Shown here: one piece after another, positions 8,722 to 16,791 of the stretch
Position numbering within the stretch: the first letter of the stretch is position 1
How the letters are laid out: every line of letters begins with the position of its first letter
DNA from: CAYFUG01 sp964346295
GTDB taxonomy: Bacteria; Patescibacteriota; Minisyncoccia; Moranbacterales; DUUL01
Reading direction: 5' to 3'
NCBI GenBank assembly: GCA_964346295.1
Contig: CAYFUG010000021.1
Location: 1 to 19,720, forward strand
DNA: 19,720 nucleotides
The notes under the pieces: model-generated
Told to the model about the DNA's origin: nothing
What the model saw: the letters and a program-made list of their open reading frames with translations, nothing else
The model's database searches: none
Program-made: the position numbers and the translations under genes

Positions 8722-10059
8722 ATGACTCAGATTGATCAAAATTTATTATCTCGGCAGGCTTGCCCAGGATTTGTAAGTACTGTCTGGGATCCAAAAGAAG
8801 AGCAGTCAGGAGAAAGGAAGAACTGGATAGAATTTTTCTATCGATTACCGATTGCCACTCGGTTTGGTTTAGTGAATACTCAAATCGAAGAAAGGGTTTT
8901 GAAGCTGGCTCAGAAGCACGGAATTGGAGATGTAGAGAGAGTGGGAGAGATTGCTCGAATTATTCGGGATTCTTTTGTTAGAGAGCTGGAGCCAGGAGAA
9001 GTGGAGCGAAGAGTGGCGGAGCTTTTAGAGATTAAAAAGCCTTTGCAAGCAGAATTCATCGACGAATTAGCTCAAATAGTGGCCCAGGCACGCTCAGTGG
9101 GACAAGAGGAATTTGATAAAATGTTCGAAGCTCTTCCTCTTAAACAAGCTCTAGAAAAATATCCTCAACTAGCTCAAGCAGAAGTTACCAGTGGCAGACT
9201 TCGTTCTTCTGACGGAGAGCATTATTTGGCGCCTACCGTGAATAATTGGATAGAGAATTATATTCAAGAAGTGGGGGCTCAACAACATAGTAGCTTAGAG
9301 CGCTCTAGTTATGCCTATGAAGGGAAAAACACTAAAAACTTGAGCGAAGAAGGACGGAGAAATCTATTGCAAGTTTTAGAATCTTATGACACTGGATTTT
9401 CTTTGTATTTTAATCGAGAAACTAAGGAAATTGCTTTTGATGCCTTAGGCGCGGGAGATTTTTTTGAAGAGAATCGAAGAGGAGTTTGGGGAAGGAGAAT
9501 AGAAAATTCTCCTAGGGAAAGCTTTGTTAATTCTTCTCCTGTCTCTGACCCTCCTGTGGTTTCATCAAAAGAAGTTTCTGAACAAAAATTAAAACCTTCT
9601 CAGCCTCAGTCTTCTGGGGGTGGCGGTTTATTTGGGGGGCTAAGTTCTTCTAGCGAAGAAGAAAAAGCCAAGAAGACCGGAGATGAAGCTGATAAAAAAG
9701 AAGATCAAGTCAAAGATCAAGTCAAAGATCAAGTTAAGGAAAAAGTTAAGACCCAAATCCCGCAAATGGCAACTTTAAAGGTTCCGAAGCCAGAAAATTC
9801 AAGCACCATCGAAGGATCTAGAGAGGATCAAGAGCTCCCCGCTCACTCTTCTGAGTCAAAAGAAAAGGAAAATAATTCTCAGTCGGAAACAGAGGGATTG
9901 TTTGTTTCTAAAGAAGTAGACCTAAGAGGGCGTCATCAAGAACTGCCGGCTAACCAGCCCCCCAAGGTTAATCCTCATAATGTAGTGAGGCCAGTAAAGT
10001 TTCCCGATGAAAAAGAAGAAGGCAAGAATTTGAAGGCTAATGTAGTGGATTTGAGTTAG
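8722..10059 (+). CDS. Cytoplasmic protein of the VirB6-like cluster, unknown function
   Basis: A 445-residue protein starting 23 bases after the VirB6-like gene, with no signal peptide and no membrane segment. Residues 30-240 look folded and helical; they include LPLKQALEKYPQLAQAEVTS (around 146-165) followed by an APTVNNWIENYIQEVG segment. I recall similar segments in uncharacterised proteins of Candidate Phyla Radiation genomes, but cannot verify this here. Residues 265-445 are low-complexity: Ser/Pro/Gln-rich, a GGGGLFGG stretch and a KDQV tandem repeat. A QELPA motif occurs twice. No Walker A motif is present, so it is not the missing secretion ATPase. Tight spacing suggests co-transcription and a role as a cytoplasmic partner of the membrane channel; that role is inference. 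No Shine-Dalgarno site precedes it. Confidence 0.75.
   Translation: MTQIDQNLLSRQACPGFVSTVWDPKEEQSGERKNWIEFFYRLPIATRFGLVNTQIEERVLKLAQKHGIGDVERVGEIARIIRDSFVRELEPGEVERRVAELLEIKKPLQAEFIDELAQIVAQARSVGQEEFDKMFEALPLKQALEKYPQLAQAEVTSGRLRSSDGEHYLAPTVNNWIENYIQEVGAQQHSSLERSSYAYEGKNTKNLSEEGRRNLLQVLESYDTGFSLYFNRETKEIAFDALGAGDFFEENRRGVWGRRIENSPRESFVNSSPVSDPPVVSSKEVSEQKLKPSQPQSSGGGGLFGGLSSSSEEEKAKKTGDEADKKEDQVKDQVKDQVKEKVKTQIPQMATLKVPKPENSSTIEGSREDQELPAHSSESKEKENNSQSETEGLFVSKEVDLRGRHQELPANQPPKVNPHNVVRPVKFPDEKEEGKNLKANVVDLS
9703..9738 (+). repeat. Three tandem 12-bp units in the gene at 8722
   Basis: GATCAAGTCAAA occurs twice and is followed by a third diverged copy, GATCAAGTTAAG. It encodes DQVK repeated three times and continues as EKVK, making a charged helical or disordered linker. 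Confidence 0.9.
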
Positions 10060-10138
10060 TTTTTGAAAAGATTTTAAGCAGGCTTTGTTTAGAATGTCCC
10101 CGGAGTTTTTAAAAGAGTTTAGGTAATTTTTTATTGCT

Positions 10139-10708
10139 ATGGTTAAATCAGGAAAAGGGCTTTCTACTCCTCAGCACTATCAACGCTTGCTTCAAGCTAG
10201 AAAATTGGGAAGCTTAGAGGACTTCTCTCAGGTAGCGCAAGAAGAAAATCAAAAGCGACTAGAGAATATAGACAGCTCTGGAAAAACTCGAGCAACGGTG
10301 GCTCGGCAAGATTTACAGCGCTCTCGGGCGATGTGGAAGGAATTGAATCGAGAAAGGAGGGCGGTCGCGACAAAAGCAAGGCAAACAATTATTCCTAAGG
10401 TGAAGCCAAAAGAGGACGGGATTTATTTGATAATTTTTATGGTTTCGGTTTTAGCGGATTTGTTGACTTTAGTGCCTGTGGTAGGAGGGGGCATGGCTAT
10501 TTTGGTGATTCCTGTGATTTGGATTCTTTACTTAGTAGCGGGTCATTTTAGGAAGCGGTGGGGGTTAAAGGTTACTACCAATATGGTTACCCAAGTGACG
10601 GAAACTTTAGGAGTAGGCTTGAACGCTCTCCCCTTCTATACAGTGAATGCCTTTGTTAACTATCTTATAGTGTTATACGATCGGCAGCAAAAAGACGATT
10701 TAAAATAG
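10139..10708 (+). CDS. Small membrane protein, unknown function
   Basis: A 189-residue protein. Residues 1-95 are hydrophilic, basic and helical, rich in Arg, Gln and Lys. Residues about 97-133 form a hydrophobic pair of helices broken by a glycine hinge (VVGGGMAILVIP), and a shorter amphipathic hydrophobic region lies at about 160-180 (NALPFYTVNAFVNYLIVLY). This gives a cytoplasmic N-terminal arm followed by two or three membrane segments. I recognise no family. It follows the gene at 8722 by 80 bases, and the same orientation and theme suggest it belongs to the same membrane assembly. No Shine-Dalgarno site is visible before ATG 10139. Confidence 0.7.
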   Translation: MVKSGKGLSTPQHYQRLLQARKLGSLEDFSQVAQEENQKRLENIDSSGKTRATVARQDLQRSRAMWKELNRERRAVATKARQTIIPKVKPKEDGIYLIIFMVSVLADLLTLVPVVGGGMAILVIPVIWILYLVAGHFRKRWGLKVTTNMVTQVTETLGVGLNALPFYTVNAFVNYLIVLYDRQQKDDLK

Positions 10709-10831
10709 TAAAAGAAAAAGCCCCCAATTTAAAAGCTATCTTAGAAGTACACTTTTTGCTGTAATCCTCAACTCTCTCTGTTTATCTGTTTATCCGCCGA
10801 ACCGAAAGGGCTCTAAATTGTGGAATTTTCG

Positions 10832-10860
10832 CTGACAAAAAATCACTTTTAAATTACTTT
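10832..10860 (+). promoter_or_regulatory. Possible sigma-70 promoter for the CPBP-like gene
   Basis: CTGACA (10832-10837) and TACTTT (10855-10860) are separated by 17 bases, 26 bases before ATG 10886. The -35 matches five of six consensus positions but the -10 only three, so this is a weak call. The gap 10709-10885 also contains a TCTGTTTA direct doublet and no terminator I would trust. Confidence 0.35.
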
Positions 10861-10885
10861 TTAAGACAGTCCTTAATAATAGAAA

Positions 10886-11602
10886 ATGACTAACAAAAAA
10901 AGCAAGCCACAAAAAAAAGATTGGCAATTTCTGGTGATCAGTTTAGTTCAATATGCGGCAACCTTGGTGGCAGTAGATTTTTTTCTGAATCAACTAAGCT
11001 TAAAAGGAGCAGGAGGTGCCTTAGAAAGAGCGGTGGTTCTAGGAGTCCTTTTTTTTGTTCTGCCCTTGGTTACAGCGATAACAATTTTCGGGGAGAAGCC
11101 GAGAGAGGTGTTGAGGATTAATTTTTCTACTAAGTCAATTCTGGCAGCAATGGGGGTGCTGGTAGGCTTAATTAGTACGGCAGTTATTTTTATGTTAAAC
11201 TTTCAAGGAGAAAGGTATCTAACCGCTTCTCCTTGGGTAACCGGCAGCTTTGGATTGTTTTTATTTTTAGAGGTGCTAATTTTGCCAGTAATAGTTTTTT
11301 CTCAAGAATTTTTCTTTAGGGGATTTCTTTTGAAGAGATTTAAAACGGTGACTATTAGTCCCATTGCAATTTTAGTTCAGGCCTTGTTGTTTGTATTGTT
11401 GGAAATTTTTCTTTCTCGGGAAGAGCTGGGACAAAGTGGTCTGCTGTGGATTTTTTTGGGGGTAATCTTTTTACTTAATTTGATTTTTGGATTGGTAGCT
11501 CATTGGACAAAGTCATTTTTTTATTCGGGGTTAGTTTACTGGATGTATTTATTTTTTATTGACTTGCTAGTTTTTTATCAGTTATTGGACCGAAGAGGTT
11601 GA
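10886..11602 (+). CDS. CPBP-like membrane protein with degenerate catalytic motifs
   Basis: A 238-residue protein with about seven hydrophobic helices, in the size range of CPBP/Abi intramembrane proteases. The family signature EExxxR followed by G is recognisable but altered: residues 140-146 read QEFFFRG, so the first glutamate is glutamine. The second motif FxxxH appears as F169-V-L-L-E173, with glutamate in place of histidine. At the third motif (usually HxxxN or HxxxB) the final helices read SGLVYWMYLFFIDLL, with no histidine at the expected place. Active members use the conserved Glu and His residues, so this one is probably not a protease, or uses a changed site. It may act as a scaffold or be an unrelated seven-helix protein that resembles motif 1. 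It is encoded by itself between cluster genes. Confidence 0.55.
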   Translation: MTNKKSKPQKKDWQFLVISLVQYAATLVAVDFFLNQLSLKGAGGALERAVVLGVLFFVLPLVTAITIFGEKPREVLRINFSTKSILAAMGVLVGLISTAVIFMLNFQGERYLTASPWVTGSFGLFLFLEVLILPVIVFSQEFFFRGFLLKRFKTVTISPIAILVQALLFVLLEIFLSREELGQSGLLWIFLGVIFLLNLIFGLVAHWTKSFFYSGLVYWMYLFFIDLLVFYQLLDRRG

Positions 11603-11668
11603 GACTAAAATAAGGGCTCGATAATTAAATTGCCTACTTTAGTTAGAAATAAAATCAAAATTAAACCA

Positions 11669-14365
11669 ATGAAGTTGAAGTTTAGAAAAATTTTAAACTC
11701 TGGTAAGAAAGCTTTAATAGTGGCTCTAGTAGCTTTTTTGACCTTTCCTTGGGGAGCCGAGGCCGGATTGATGACGGGGGCTCTGTTTGGATTACCCGGC
11801 CTAGAAGATCCCTCGATTGATAGCTTTTTTTCAGAGGCGGAGGATCGTTATGGAATTGACAAGGATTCGATAAGAAAAGCGGGCATTATGACCAGATCTC
11901 CTGAGGTAAAAGTTTTTATTGATAAGACTAGTCCGGAGCCAGGAGAAAAGGTTACTGCCACGGCAGTTCCGGTTAGCTTTACTAACACCCAAGAGCAACT
12001 CTACTTTACTTGGTTTTTGGTGCATACCGATCCAGACACTGGAGAGCCTACCAATACTATGGAGGAGGCCAAGAGAGAAGCAATGGGAATAGTCGCTCGA
12101 GGAGGGTTTGATCCAGATATTTTTGGAGTAGACTATGATCAGTATAGGCCCGGGGAAGACTTAGATAGAGATGGATTTCGGGCGGCTCTAGGGGGTTCGA
12201 ATGGAGTGGGAGCTAAAAAAGTTGATGATAAATACGAGGGTCGTTATGAAGGAGAAAAGAGTGTAATGGCAGATCCTGCTAAAGGGCTGCTGGCGACTGA
12301 CAAGATTTCTCGATGCTTTTTGCACAATTTTGGAAATCTTTACGGAGGAGATAGTGAAGTGGCCGGCCGAGATATGATAGTAGAGTGTAAGCACGAGTTT
12401 CCTCGTTGCGGGAATGATATTTGCTTGGGAGGAGCAGATAATAAGTTTGATAACGCAGATGAAGAATATTGGAGACTAGATCCAGAAAATGCTGATACTG
12501 ATGGAGACGGGGTTCCAGATGAAGCTGATTTGGCTGGCTTAGGTCAGAGTCGCTTCAGTTGGTCTTATCAGTCTGGCGATCAGGTGGGAGTAATTGTAGA
12601 AGGAACTTCTATCAAGCCTATCAATGAAAAAGGAAGTGACGATGAGGGAAGTGGAGGAGGTGACTCTTCGGTTTCCATGAGTGATTGCGACTTTACCATT
12701 ACTGAAAATCAGGCTGACCCCGCTGATCCTAGTAGTAATACTACTTATGACTTTGGAGCAGGAACCTTTTTGGATTGTCTTAATGACAAAGCGGAGGAAG
12801 CTGATTCAGGAGAAACTGTTGATAGGAATTTTACCGAGACACTAAGGTCTTATAATAAAATTATGTGGGCTGCCATTCGCTTTTGCGGAGAAGAGGATTT
12901 GGATTTTATTGAAGGGGATGGTTGTGACGATGATGAGGATATCGGCTTGCCTTTTTTGGCAACTATTCCGGTAACTGCTCAAGGAAAGGAGCAGATGAAA
13001 GTAGATGTTACTCATATTCCGAGTAACCCTCAATTTAACACCATAGATGGAACAAGTGATTCGATAACTTTAACAGCTTCAGTAGATGAGGATGGGGTTA
13101 GTGAGGATTTTCTTTACTACGAGTGGAATATTAAGTTGTGTACTTCCGGGAGTGATTGCCAGGAAGATGTAACAAATGAGGTAGAGTTTGAAGGAAGCAG
13201 AGAAGGGTTGGGAGTAAACGAGATTACCTTTAGAGCAACGGAAGATTTAATGAGAGAGGGAAGAGCCTTGATTAAGCCTATTGTGGTTGTTAAAAATCAT
13301 CAGGACTCCAGTATGAAGTCAGTAGGCTGGGATTCTTTCGAAATTGCTAAAAATGATATGCAAGTTAGGATTTATGAGGCAGAGTTTGATGGCGGGCAGT
13401 GGTCAAGGGGAGAAGAGATTTGCAAGGAGGGTTTGTATAGTCAGCTTTGCCCGGTATATCCCTTTCAAGTCTTAATGGTAGATGTAGATGCTGATTCTGA
13501 CCTAGGACAGGCGAGTAGTTTTTCTTGGCAGGTCAATGGACAGCGAGTCACTGTTCCTCGAGAGTGTTTATTTTCTGGGAAGGCTGGTTGCAAAGATGAT
13601 CCTACCAAAAAAGCAGCCTTTTTTATGGTAGATGGATTTGAATCAGATGTAGGAACGATCTCTGTTCGAGCTAATCGAAAAAACAAAGGAGAGCTAGTTT
13701 CCTCCCGGACTTTTTCAGTGATGTCTCCTCGAGCCATAATTTCTCCTACTAGTGCCACAGTAAAACCTAAAGTGTATACCAATGCTCGGGGAGAGCAAGA
13801 GCAGTCAAGTGATATTTACGAGGCACTAGCAGGTTCAATGGTTAAATTCGAAGCAGAAAAAATAGTTCCCACTTATTTACCCCAAGATGGTTGGACGATG
13901 GACCCTCAAACCAAGGAGTACTTCAATCAAAACCATGATGGAATGGTTTTGACTTGGTTTATTAATGGACAACCAGTAAACCAGGAGCTAATTGAAAATT
14001 ATCCTGATTTAAAAATTAGCACAGATGGAAAAAGTCTGGAGTTTATGTTGGCAGGGAAGTATGGAACTGGGATGGAGGTAGGTGTGCAGCTGGAGAAGAC
14101 CTTTCCGGATCAATATTATGACTCTCTTTATCAAGCCTGGGGCGTAACTCGCACGCATACTTTAGTGACTACTAATGCTTCTAAGGTCAATGTGGTGTTT
14201 GCCTCTTCAGAAGAGGTAGGCTCTCTTCCTCAATTTTTAGCTTCAGTTTACTCCAATGCACCTAAGTATTTGGTTTTAAGTATGCGGTTGGCGATTGTTT
14301 TAGTAATGATCTGGGGGTCTTTGTTGTTATTTTCCCATAGCATGGGAATTAAAAGGCAATTTTAA
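11669..14365 (+). CDS. Large cysteine-rich exported surface protein with C-terminal anchor
   Basis: About 898 residues from ATG 11669; an in-frame TTG at 11630 would add 13 residues before the signal peptide. The signal peptide (basic start, hydrophobic core at about 17-28) probably ends after AEA near residue 33. An EVKVFIDKTSPEPGEKVTATAVP segment near 70-95 and later PxxPxxGxxVTxxA-like stretches look like Ig- or PKD-type beta domains. A calcium-type loop, DTDGDGVPDEAD, lies near 276-288. There are 14 cysteines from about 210 to 660, many in spaced pairs, suggesting disulfides outside the cytoplasm. A single hydrophobic helix at about 866-889 followed by a short basic tail anchors the C-terminus. 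It lies directly upstream of the pilin gene. It could be a pilus-associated adhesin or a structural envelope component; that role is inference. Confidence 0.75.
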   Translation: MKLKFRKILNSGKKALIVALVAFLTFPWGAEAGLMTGALFGLPGLEDPSIDSFFSEAEDRYGIDKDSIRKAGIMTRSPEVKVFIDKTSPEPGEKVTATAVPVSFTNTQEQLYFTWFLVHTDPDTGEPTNTMEEAKREAMGIVARGGFDPDIFGVDYDQYRPGEDLDRDGFRAALGGSNGVGAKKVDDKYEGRYEGEKSVMADPAKGLLATDKISRCFLHNFGNLYGGDSEVAGRDMIVECKHEFPRCGNDICLGGADNKFDNADEEYWRLDPENADTDGDGVPDEADLAGLGQSRFSWSYQSGDQVGVIVEGTSIKPINEKGSDDEGSGGGDSSVSMSDCDFTITENQADPADPSSNTTYDFGAGTFLDCLNDKAEEADSGETVDRNFTETLRSYNKIMWAAIRFCGEEDLDFIEGDGCDDDEDIGLPFLATIPVTAQGKEQMKVDVTHIPSNPQFNTIDGTSDSITLTASVDEDGVSEDFLYYEWNIKLCTSGSDCQEDVTNEVEFEGSREGLGVNEITFRATEDLMREGRALIKPIVVVKNHQDSSMKSVGWDSFEIAKNDMQVRIYEAEFDGGQWSRGEEICKEGLYSQLCPVYPFQVLMVDVDADSDLGQASSFSWQVNGQRVTVPRECLFSGKAGCKDDPTKKAAFFMVDGFESDVGTISVRANRKNKGELVSSRTFSVMSPRAIISPTSATVKPKVYTNARGEQEQSSDIYEALAGSMVKFEAEKIVPTYLPQDGWTMDPQTKEYFNQNHDGMVLTWFINGQPVNQELIENYPDLKISTDGKSLEFMLAGKYGTGMEVGVQLEKTFPDQYYDSLYQAWGVTRTHTLVTTNASKVNVVFASSEEVGSLPQFLASVYSNAPKYLVLSMRLAIVLVMIWGSLLLFSHSMGIKRQF

Positions 14366-14384
14366 TCAGGATAACGAGAGACAT

Positions 14385-14398
14385 CCTTTAATTAAAGG
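14385..14398. promoter_or_regulatory. 14-bp perfect palindrome upstream of the pilin gene
   Basis: CCTTTAATTAAAGG is completely symmetric and sits 14 bases before the GTG start of the pilin gene, in a 47-base gap. It could bind a dimeric regulator, or as RNA form a hairpin near the ribosome binding region. The evidence is symmetry and position only. Confidence 0.4.
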
Positions 14399-14412
14399 TA
14401 ACTTTATAAGCA

Positions 14413-14910
14413 GTGAAGTTTAAAAAAGAAAAATTGAATAAAAAAATAGTCTGGGGGTTAGTGCTGGCCAGTTTGCTTCTAATGGGAGGGCTGACGCCGG
14501 GAAGGCTAATTAGGGCTGAAGAGGGCAATGATTTAAAGCCTTACGAAAGCAAGGAGGCTATTCCTGGTCAAGAAAAGACCAGTGACTTTGTAGAGTACAT
14601 AGAGGGTTTGTATAAATTTGGAGTAGGAGGGGCGATTGTTTTAGCAATTTTTATGATTGGAGTAGGTGGTTTTATGTATGTGGTGACTTCGGCAGGCAAT
14701 GCGGCTAAGATGGGTGATGCTAAGGGAATGATTATGGATGCTATTTTTGGTTTGGTACTTGCAATGTTAGCTTATTTAATTCTCTACATTGTTAATCCGG
14801 ATTTAGTAGGGGGATTACTGGAACGGAATGAAGAGACAACGGTAGACGAGCGAGTTCAGCAGAGCTATCAAGATGCTCAACAAAGAATTCAAGGGGGAGG
14901 AGGGAATTGA
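14413..14910 (+). CDS. TrbC/VirB2-like pilin
   Basis: A 165-residue protein with a signal peptide-like N-terminus (basic 1-11, hydrophobic 12-27) and two strong membrane helices at about 70-94 and 106-128, joined by a short positively charged loop, SAGNAAKMGDAKG. This two-helix hairpin with a small polar loop is the hallmark of VirB2/TrbC-type pilins, which assemble into the pilus or channel of type IV secretion systems. The region before helix 1 is acidic and the C-terminus is polar, ending with a glycine run. It starts with GTG at 14413 (an AAGG at 14395-14398 is about 14 bases away, too far for a usual Shine-Dalgarno site). Its place after the large exported protein and in the same run as the VirB6-like gene supports one apparatus. 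Loop-type membrane proteins of other families can look alike. Confidence 0.7.
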   Translation: MKFKKEKLNKKIVWGLVLASLLLMGGLTPGRLIRAEEGNDLKPYESKEAIPGQEKTSDFVEYIEGLYKFGVGGAIVLAIFMIGVGGFMYVVTSAGNAAKMGDAKGMIMDAIFGLVLAMLAYLILYIVNPDLVGGLLERNEETTVDERVQQSYQDAQQRIQGGGGN

Positions 14911-15078
14911 TTAGCTTTTAGCTTGAAATTGTTTATTGTGTTTAGAGGTTTATAGGATAATTTTCTGCTTGGTCAGTTTTGTACTACTTCGTTTTCAAAA
15001 TCTTGGGTTTTAAATGAATTATTAAAATCCATGATTAAGTTTATTCCCGATAATACCCCTCCTTGAAAGCTTTGTATT
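14911..15078. other. Gene-free AT-rich segment after the pilin gene
   Basis: I see no gene, terminator or strong promoter in this part of the 608-base gap. The rest of the gap, from 15079, holds the palindromic element, another hairpin region and a possible promoter. Confidence 0.5.
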
Positions 15079-15287
15079 ATTGTGCAAAATCGCTCGCTCA
15101 TTCCTCCCTTTCGGTCGGAACCGCTCGCTCCTTTTTGCACAATGGGCGTCGCTAGACGTCAGTTGAGCTCGTCGCTCGCTTTCGCTTCACGACATCGCAC
15201 AACTGACGCTTATCCGTCGCTTCGCTACATTTTCCAATCCAAAAGTAAACTTTTGTCTTAGAAAACGTCGGATAAGCGCCGCCCATT
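15079..15287. repeat. Branched palindromic element with CGCTCGCT motifs
   Basis: Four inverted repeats fit into one branched structure. ATTGTGCAAAA (15079-15089) pairs with TTTTGCACAAT (15133-15143). AATGGGCG (15141-15148) pairs with CGCCCATT (15280-15287) and encloses two adjacent arms: CGTCAGTTG (15157-15165) with CAACTGACG (15200-15208), and CTTATCCG (15209-15216) with CGGATAAG (15269-15276). The last arm continues with TTTTC/GAAAA and AAAAGT/ACTTTT. CGCTCGCT or a close variant occurs in the first hairpin twice (15091, 15122), in arm 1 (15173) and in arm 2 (CGCTTCGCT, 15218). The segment is far richer in GC than its flanks. It resembles a REP- or MITE-like non-coding mobile repeat, or a structured RNA. 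No transposase is nearby. Confidence 0.85.
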
Positions 15288-15323
15288 ATACGAATTATTT
15301 AAACAAGGGAGCATGCAAGAGTT

Positions 15324-15403
15324 TCAGAGAGGAATGGAGGCACTGATAAGTTGTCACATCACAGCGTCAGGGCTACACTTTTGAGCGCCCTAATTTTCTC
15401 TGA
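15324..15403 (+). other. Second structured segment, possible RNA or transcript end
   Basis: TCAGAGA (15324-15330) pairs with TCTCTGA (15397-15403), enclosing AGGGC (15369-15373) and GCCCT (15387-15391). The inner hairpin is followed by AATTTTC, a weak T-run, so it might end transcripts coming from the left. It lies just after the branched palindromes and may belong to the same element. Confidence 0.4.
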
Positions 15404-15406
15404 GGA

Positions 15407-15435
15407 TTGCTTAAAAAGATAAAAATTGCTACCAT
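15407..15435 (+). promoter_or_regulatory. Possible promoter for the beta-propeller gene
   Basis: TTGCTT (15407-15412) and TACCAT (15430-15435) are separated by 17 bases, with TGC just before the -10 as in an extended -10 promoter. The same TGCTA context is seen at the two promoters near 16815 and 17220. The transcript would have a leader of about 80 bases. Confidence 0.45.
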
Positions 15436-15525
15436 CTAAACTAGGTAAGTCTTATTTTTAAGAGGGGGATCAGAGTCGCTATTTTTGATTAAGAGCGATT
15501 ACTGGAAAGTTCCCAACTAGTGTTT

Positions 15526-16677
15526 ATGGGGAAAAAAATTTTAATAATTTTATTAATAGTCCTGGGAGTGATCGGGGTGGCTTTTGCTGTTTACCAGATG
15601 TTTTTTGCCGGAGAGAGAGCGGGCACACTTACAGTGGAAAATACCCCTCAAGACGAACTCCAGTTATCTAATGGTCAGCAGTCAGAAGAAGAGCCAAGCC
15701 AACCAGTGAATAAAAAAATCAAACTTTTGGTAGGAAGCGGAGTAAAGGGAGCGGACTTAGCAGAAGGAGGGTCCCGAGTGATTTATTACAAGAACCAGCA
15801 ATTTACCAGTGCTGATCTTAAAGGAGGAAACAAGCTATCTCTAGCGGCTTATCCTTTTGAGGGAGTACAAAGAGTAACTTGGAATTACAAAAAAAATAAG
15901 GCCATCATTAAAACCGACCTCGATTTTTATTTGTACGATTTTACCAAAGAAGCGGCGCAAAAACTAAAACCCGGAATGGACATTGTCAGTTGGGTTCCTT
16001 TTGAGGATAAAGTAATCTATAAGTACTATGATCAGGAGAGTGGAGAGCGAACCTTGGATTTAGCTGATCCGGATGGCTCTAATTGGGAAGAGATAGCCGA
16101 TATTCCCTATAAAGATGCTAAAATCAATGCTAGCTTGCGAGGAAAGGATATCTGCTATTTTCCTTGGCCGGATGCTCGGGTGGAGACCAAGAAGATTTGC
16201 TTTGATCCTCTCAATCAAGAAGAAAGAACTGTTTACCAGGGGGTGTTTGGGGCGGATTATCTCTGGTCACCGAGTGGGAATAAGATTTTAGCTTCTTTTG
16301 CTCAAGAGCGAGTAGGGAATAAGTTGTCTTTAGCGGCTATGAATGATCAAGGAGGAGAGTTAAAGCCCTTAAATTTTCCTACTACTGCCCAAAAGTGTAT
16401 TTGGTCAAAAGACGAAGTGTATATCTATTGCGCTATGATGAGCGGAAATTTTCCGGAGTCCACCGAGTTACCGAATGACTGGGAGGAGGGTCGGGTAACT
16501 TCTCGAGACACACTTTGGAGGATTGATACTACCAATGCTAAAAAGGAGCGAGTGGTGGAAATTGAAGAACTGCCAAACTCTTTGGACGCAGTGAATTTAT
16601 TTTTAGACGAGGATGAAGCTAATCTGTTTTTTATTGATCGAAGCACCGAGGGGCTTTATCGGGTAGAATTAATGTAA
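15526..16677 (+). CDS. Membrane-anchored TolB/PD40-like beta-propeller protein
   Basis: About 383 residues from ATG 15526; a GTG at 15520 is also in frame. A single hydrophobic helix at about 4-26 looks like an uncleaved signal anchor, placing the rest outside. After a polar, Gln/Glu-rich linker (about 35-60), repeated blade-like segments are visible: RVTWNYKKNKAIIKT, IVSWVPFEDKVIYKY, YLWSPSGNKILASF, CIWSKDEVYIYC and NLFLDEDEANLFFIDRSTEGLYRV. The WSPSGNKI form matches the PD40/TolB repeat WSPDGKxI, suggesting a five- to six-bladed propeller that binds proteins or envelope components. No catalytic motif is evident. It is the last gene of the surface run and ends 38 bases before a strong terminator. 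Family assignment is moderately secure, but the partner is unknown. Confidence 0.75.
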   Translation: MGKKILIILLIVLGVIGVAFAVYQMFFAGERAGTLTVENTPQDELQLSNGQQSEEEPSQPVNKKIKLLVGSGVKGADLAEGGSRVIYYKNQQFTSADLKGGNKLSLAAYPFEGVQRVTWNYKKNKAIIKTDLDFYLYDFTKEAAQKLKPGMDIVSWVPFEDKVIYKYYDQESGERTLDLADPDGSNWEEIADIPYKDAKINASLRGKDICYFPWPDARVETKKICFDPLNQEERTVYQGVFGADYLWSPSGNKILASFAQERVGNKLSLAAMNDQGGELKPLNFPTTAQKCIWSKDEVYIYCAMMSGNFPESTELPNDWEEGRVTSRDTLWRIDTTNAKKERVVEIEELPNSLDAVNLFLDEDEANLFFIDRSTEGLYRVELM

Positions 16678-16714
16678 AAAAGGAAGGTAGAATTAAAGTA
16701 GAATTAAAAGAGTT

Positions 16715-16740
16715 AAAAACAGGCTTAAAGCCTGTTTTTT
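16715..16740 (+). terminator. Rho-independent terminator after the beta-propeller gene
   Basis: An 11-bp stem, AAAAACAGGCT with AGCCTGTTTTT, closes on a three-base loop and ends in six T. It lies 38 bases after the stop codon and marks the end of the surface-protein run. Just upstream, the sequence TAGAATTAAAG is tandemly doubled. Confidence 0.88.
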
Positions 16741-16791
16741 GGTGGGTGAGTAAAATTGCTCAACAAGAATAGGGTGAGGCGTAAATTGGCA

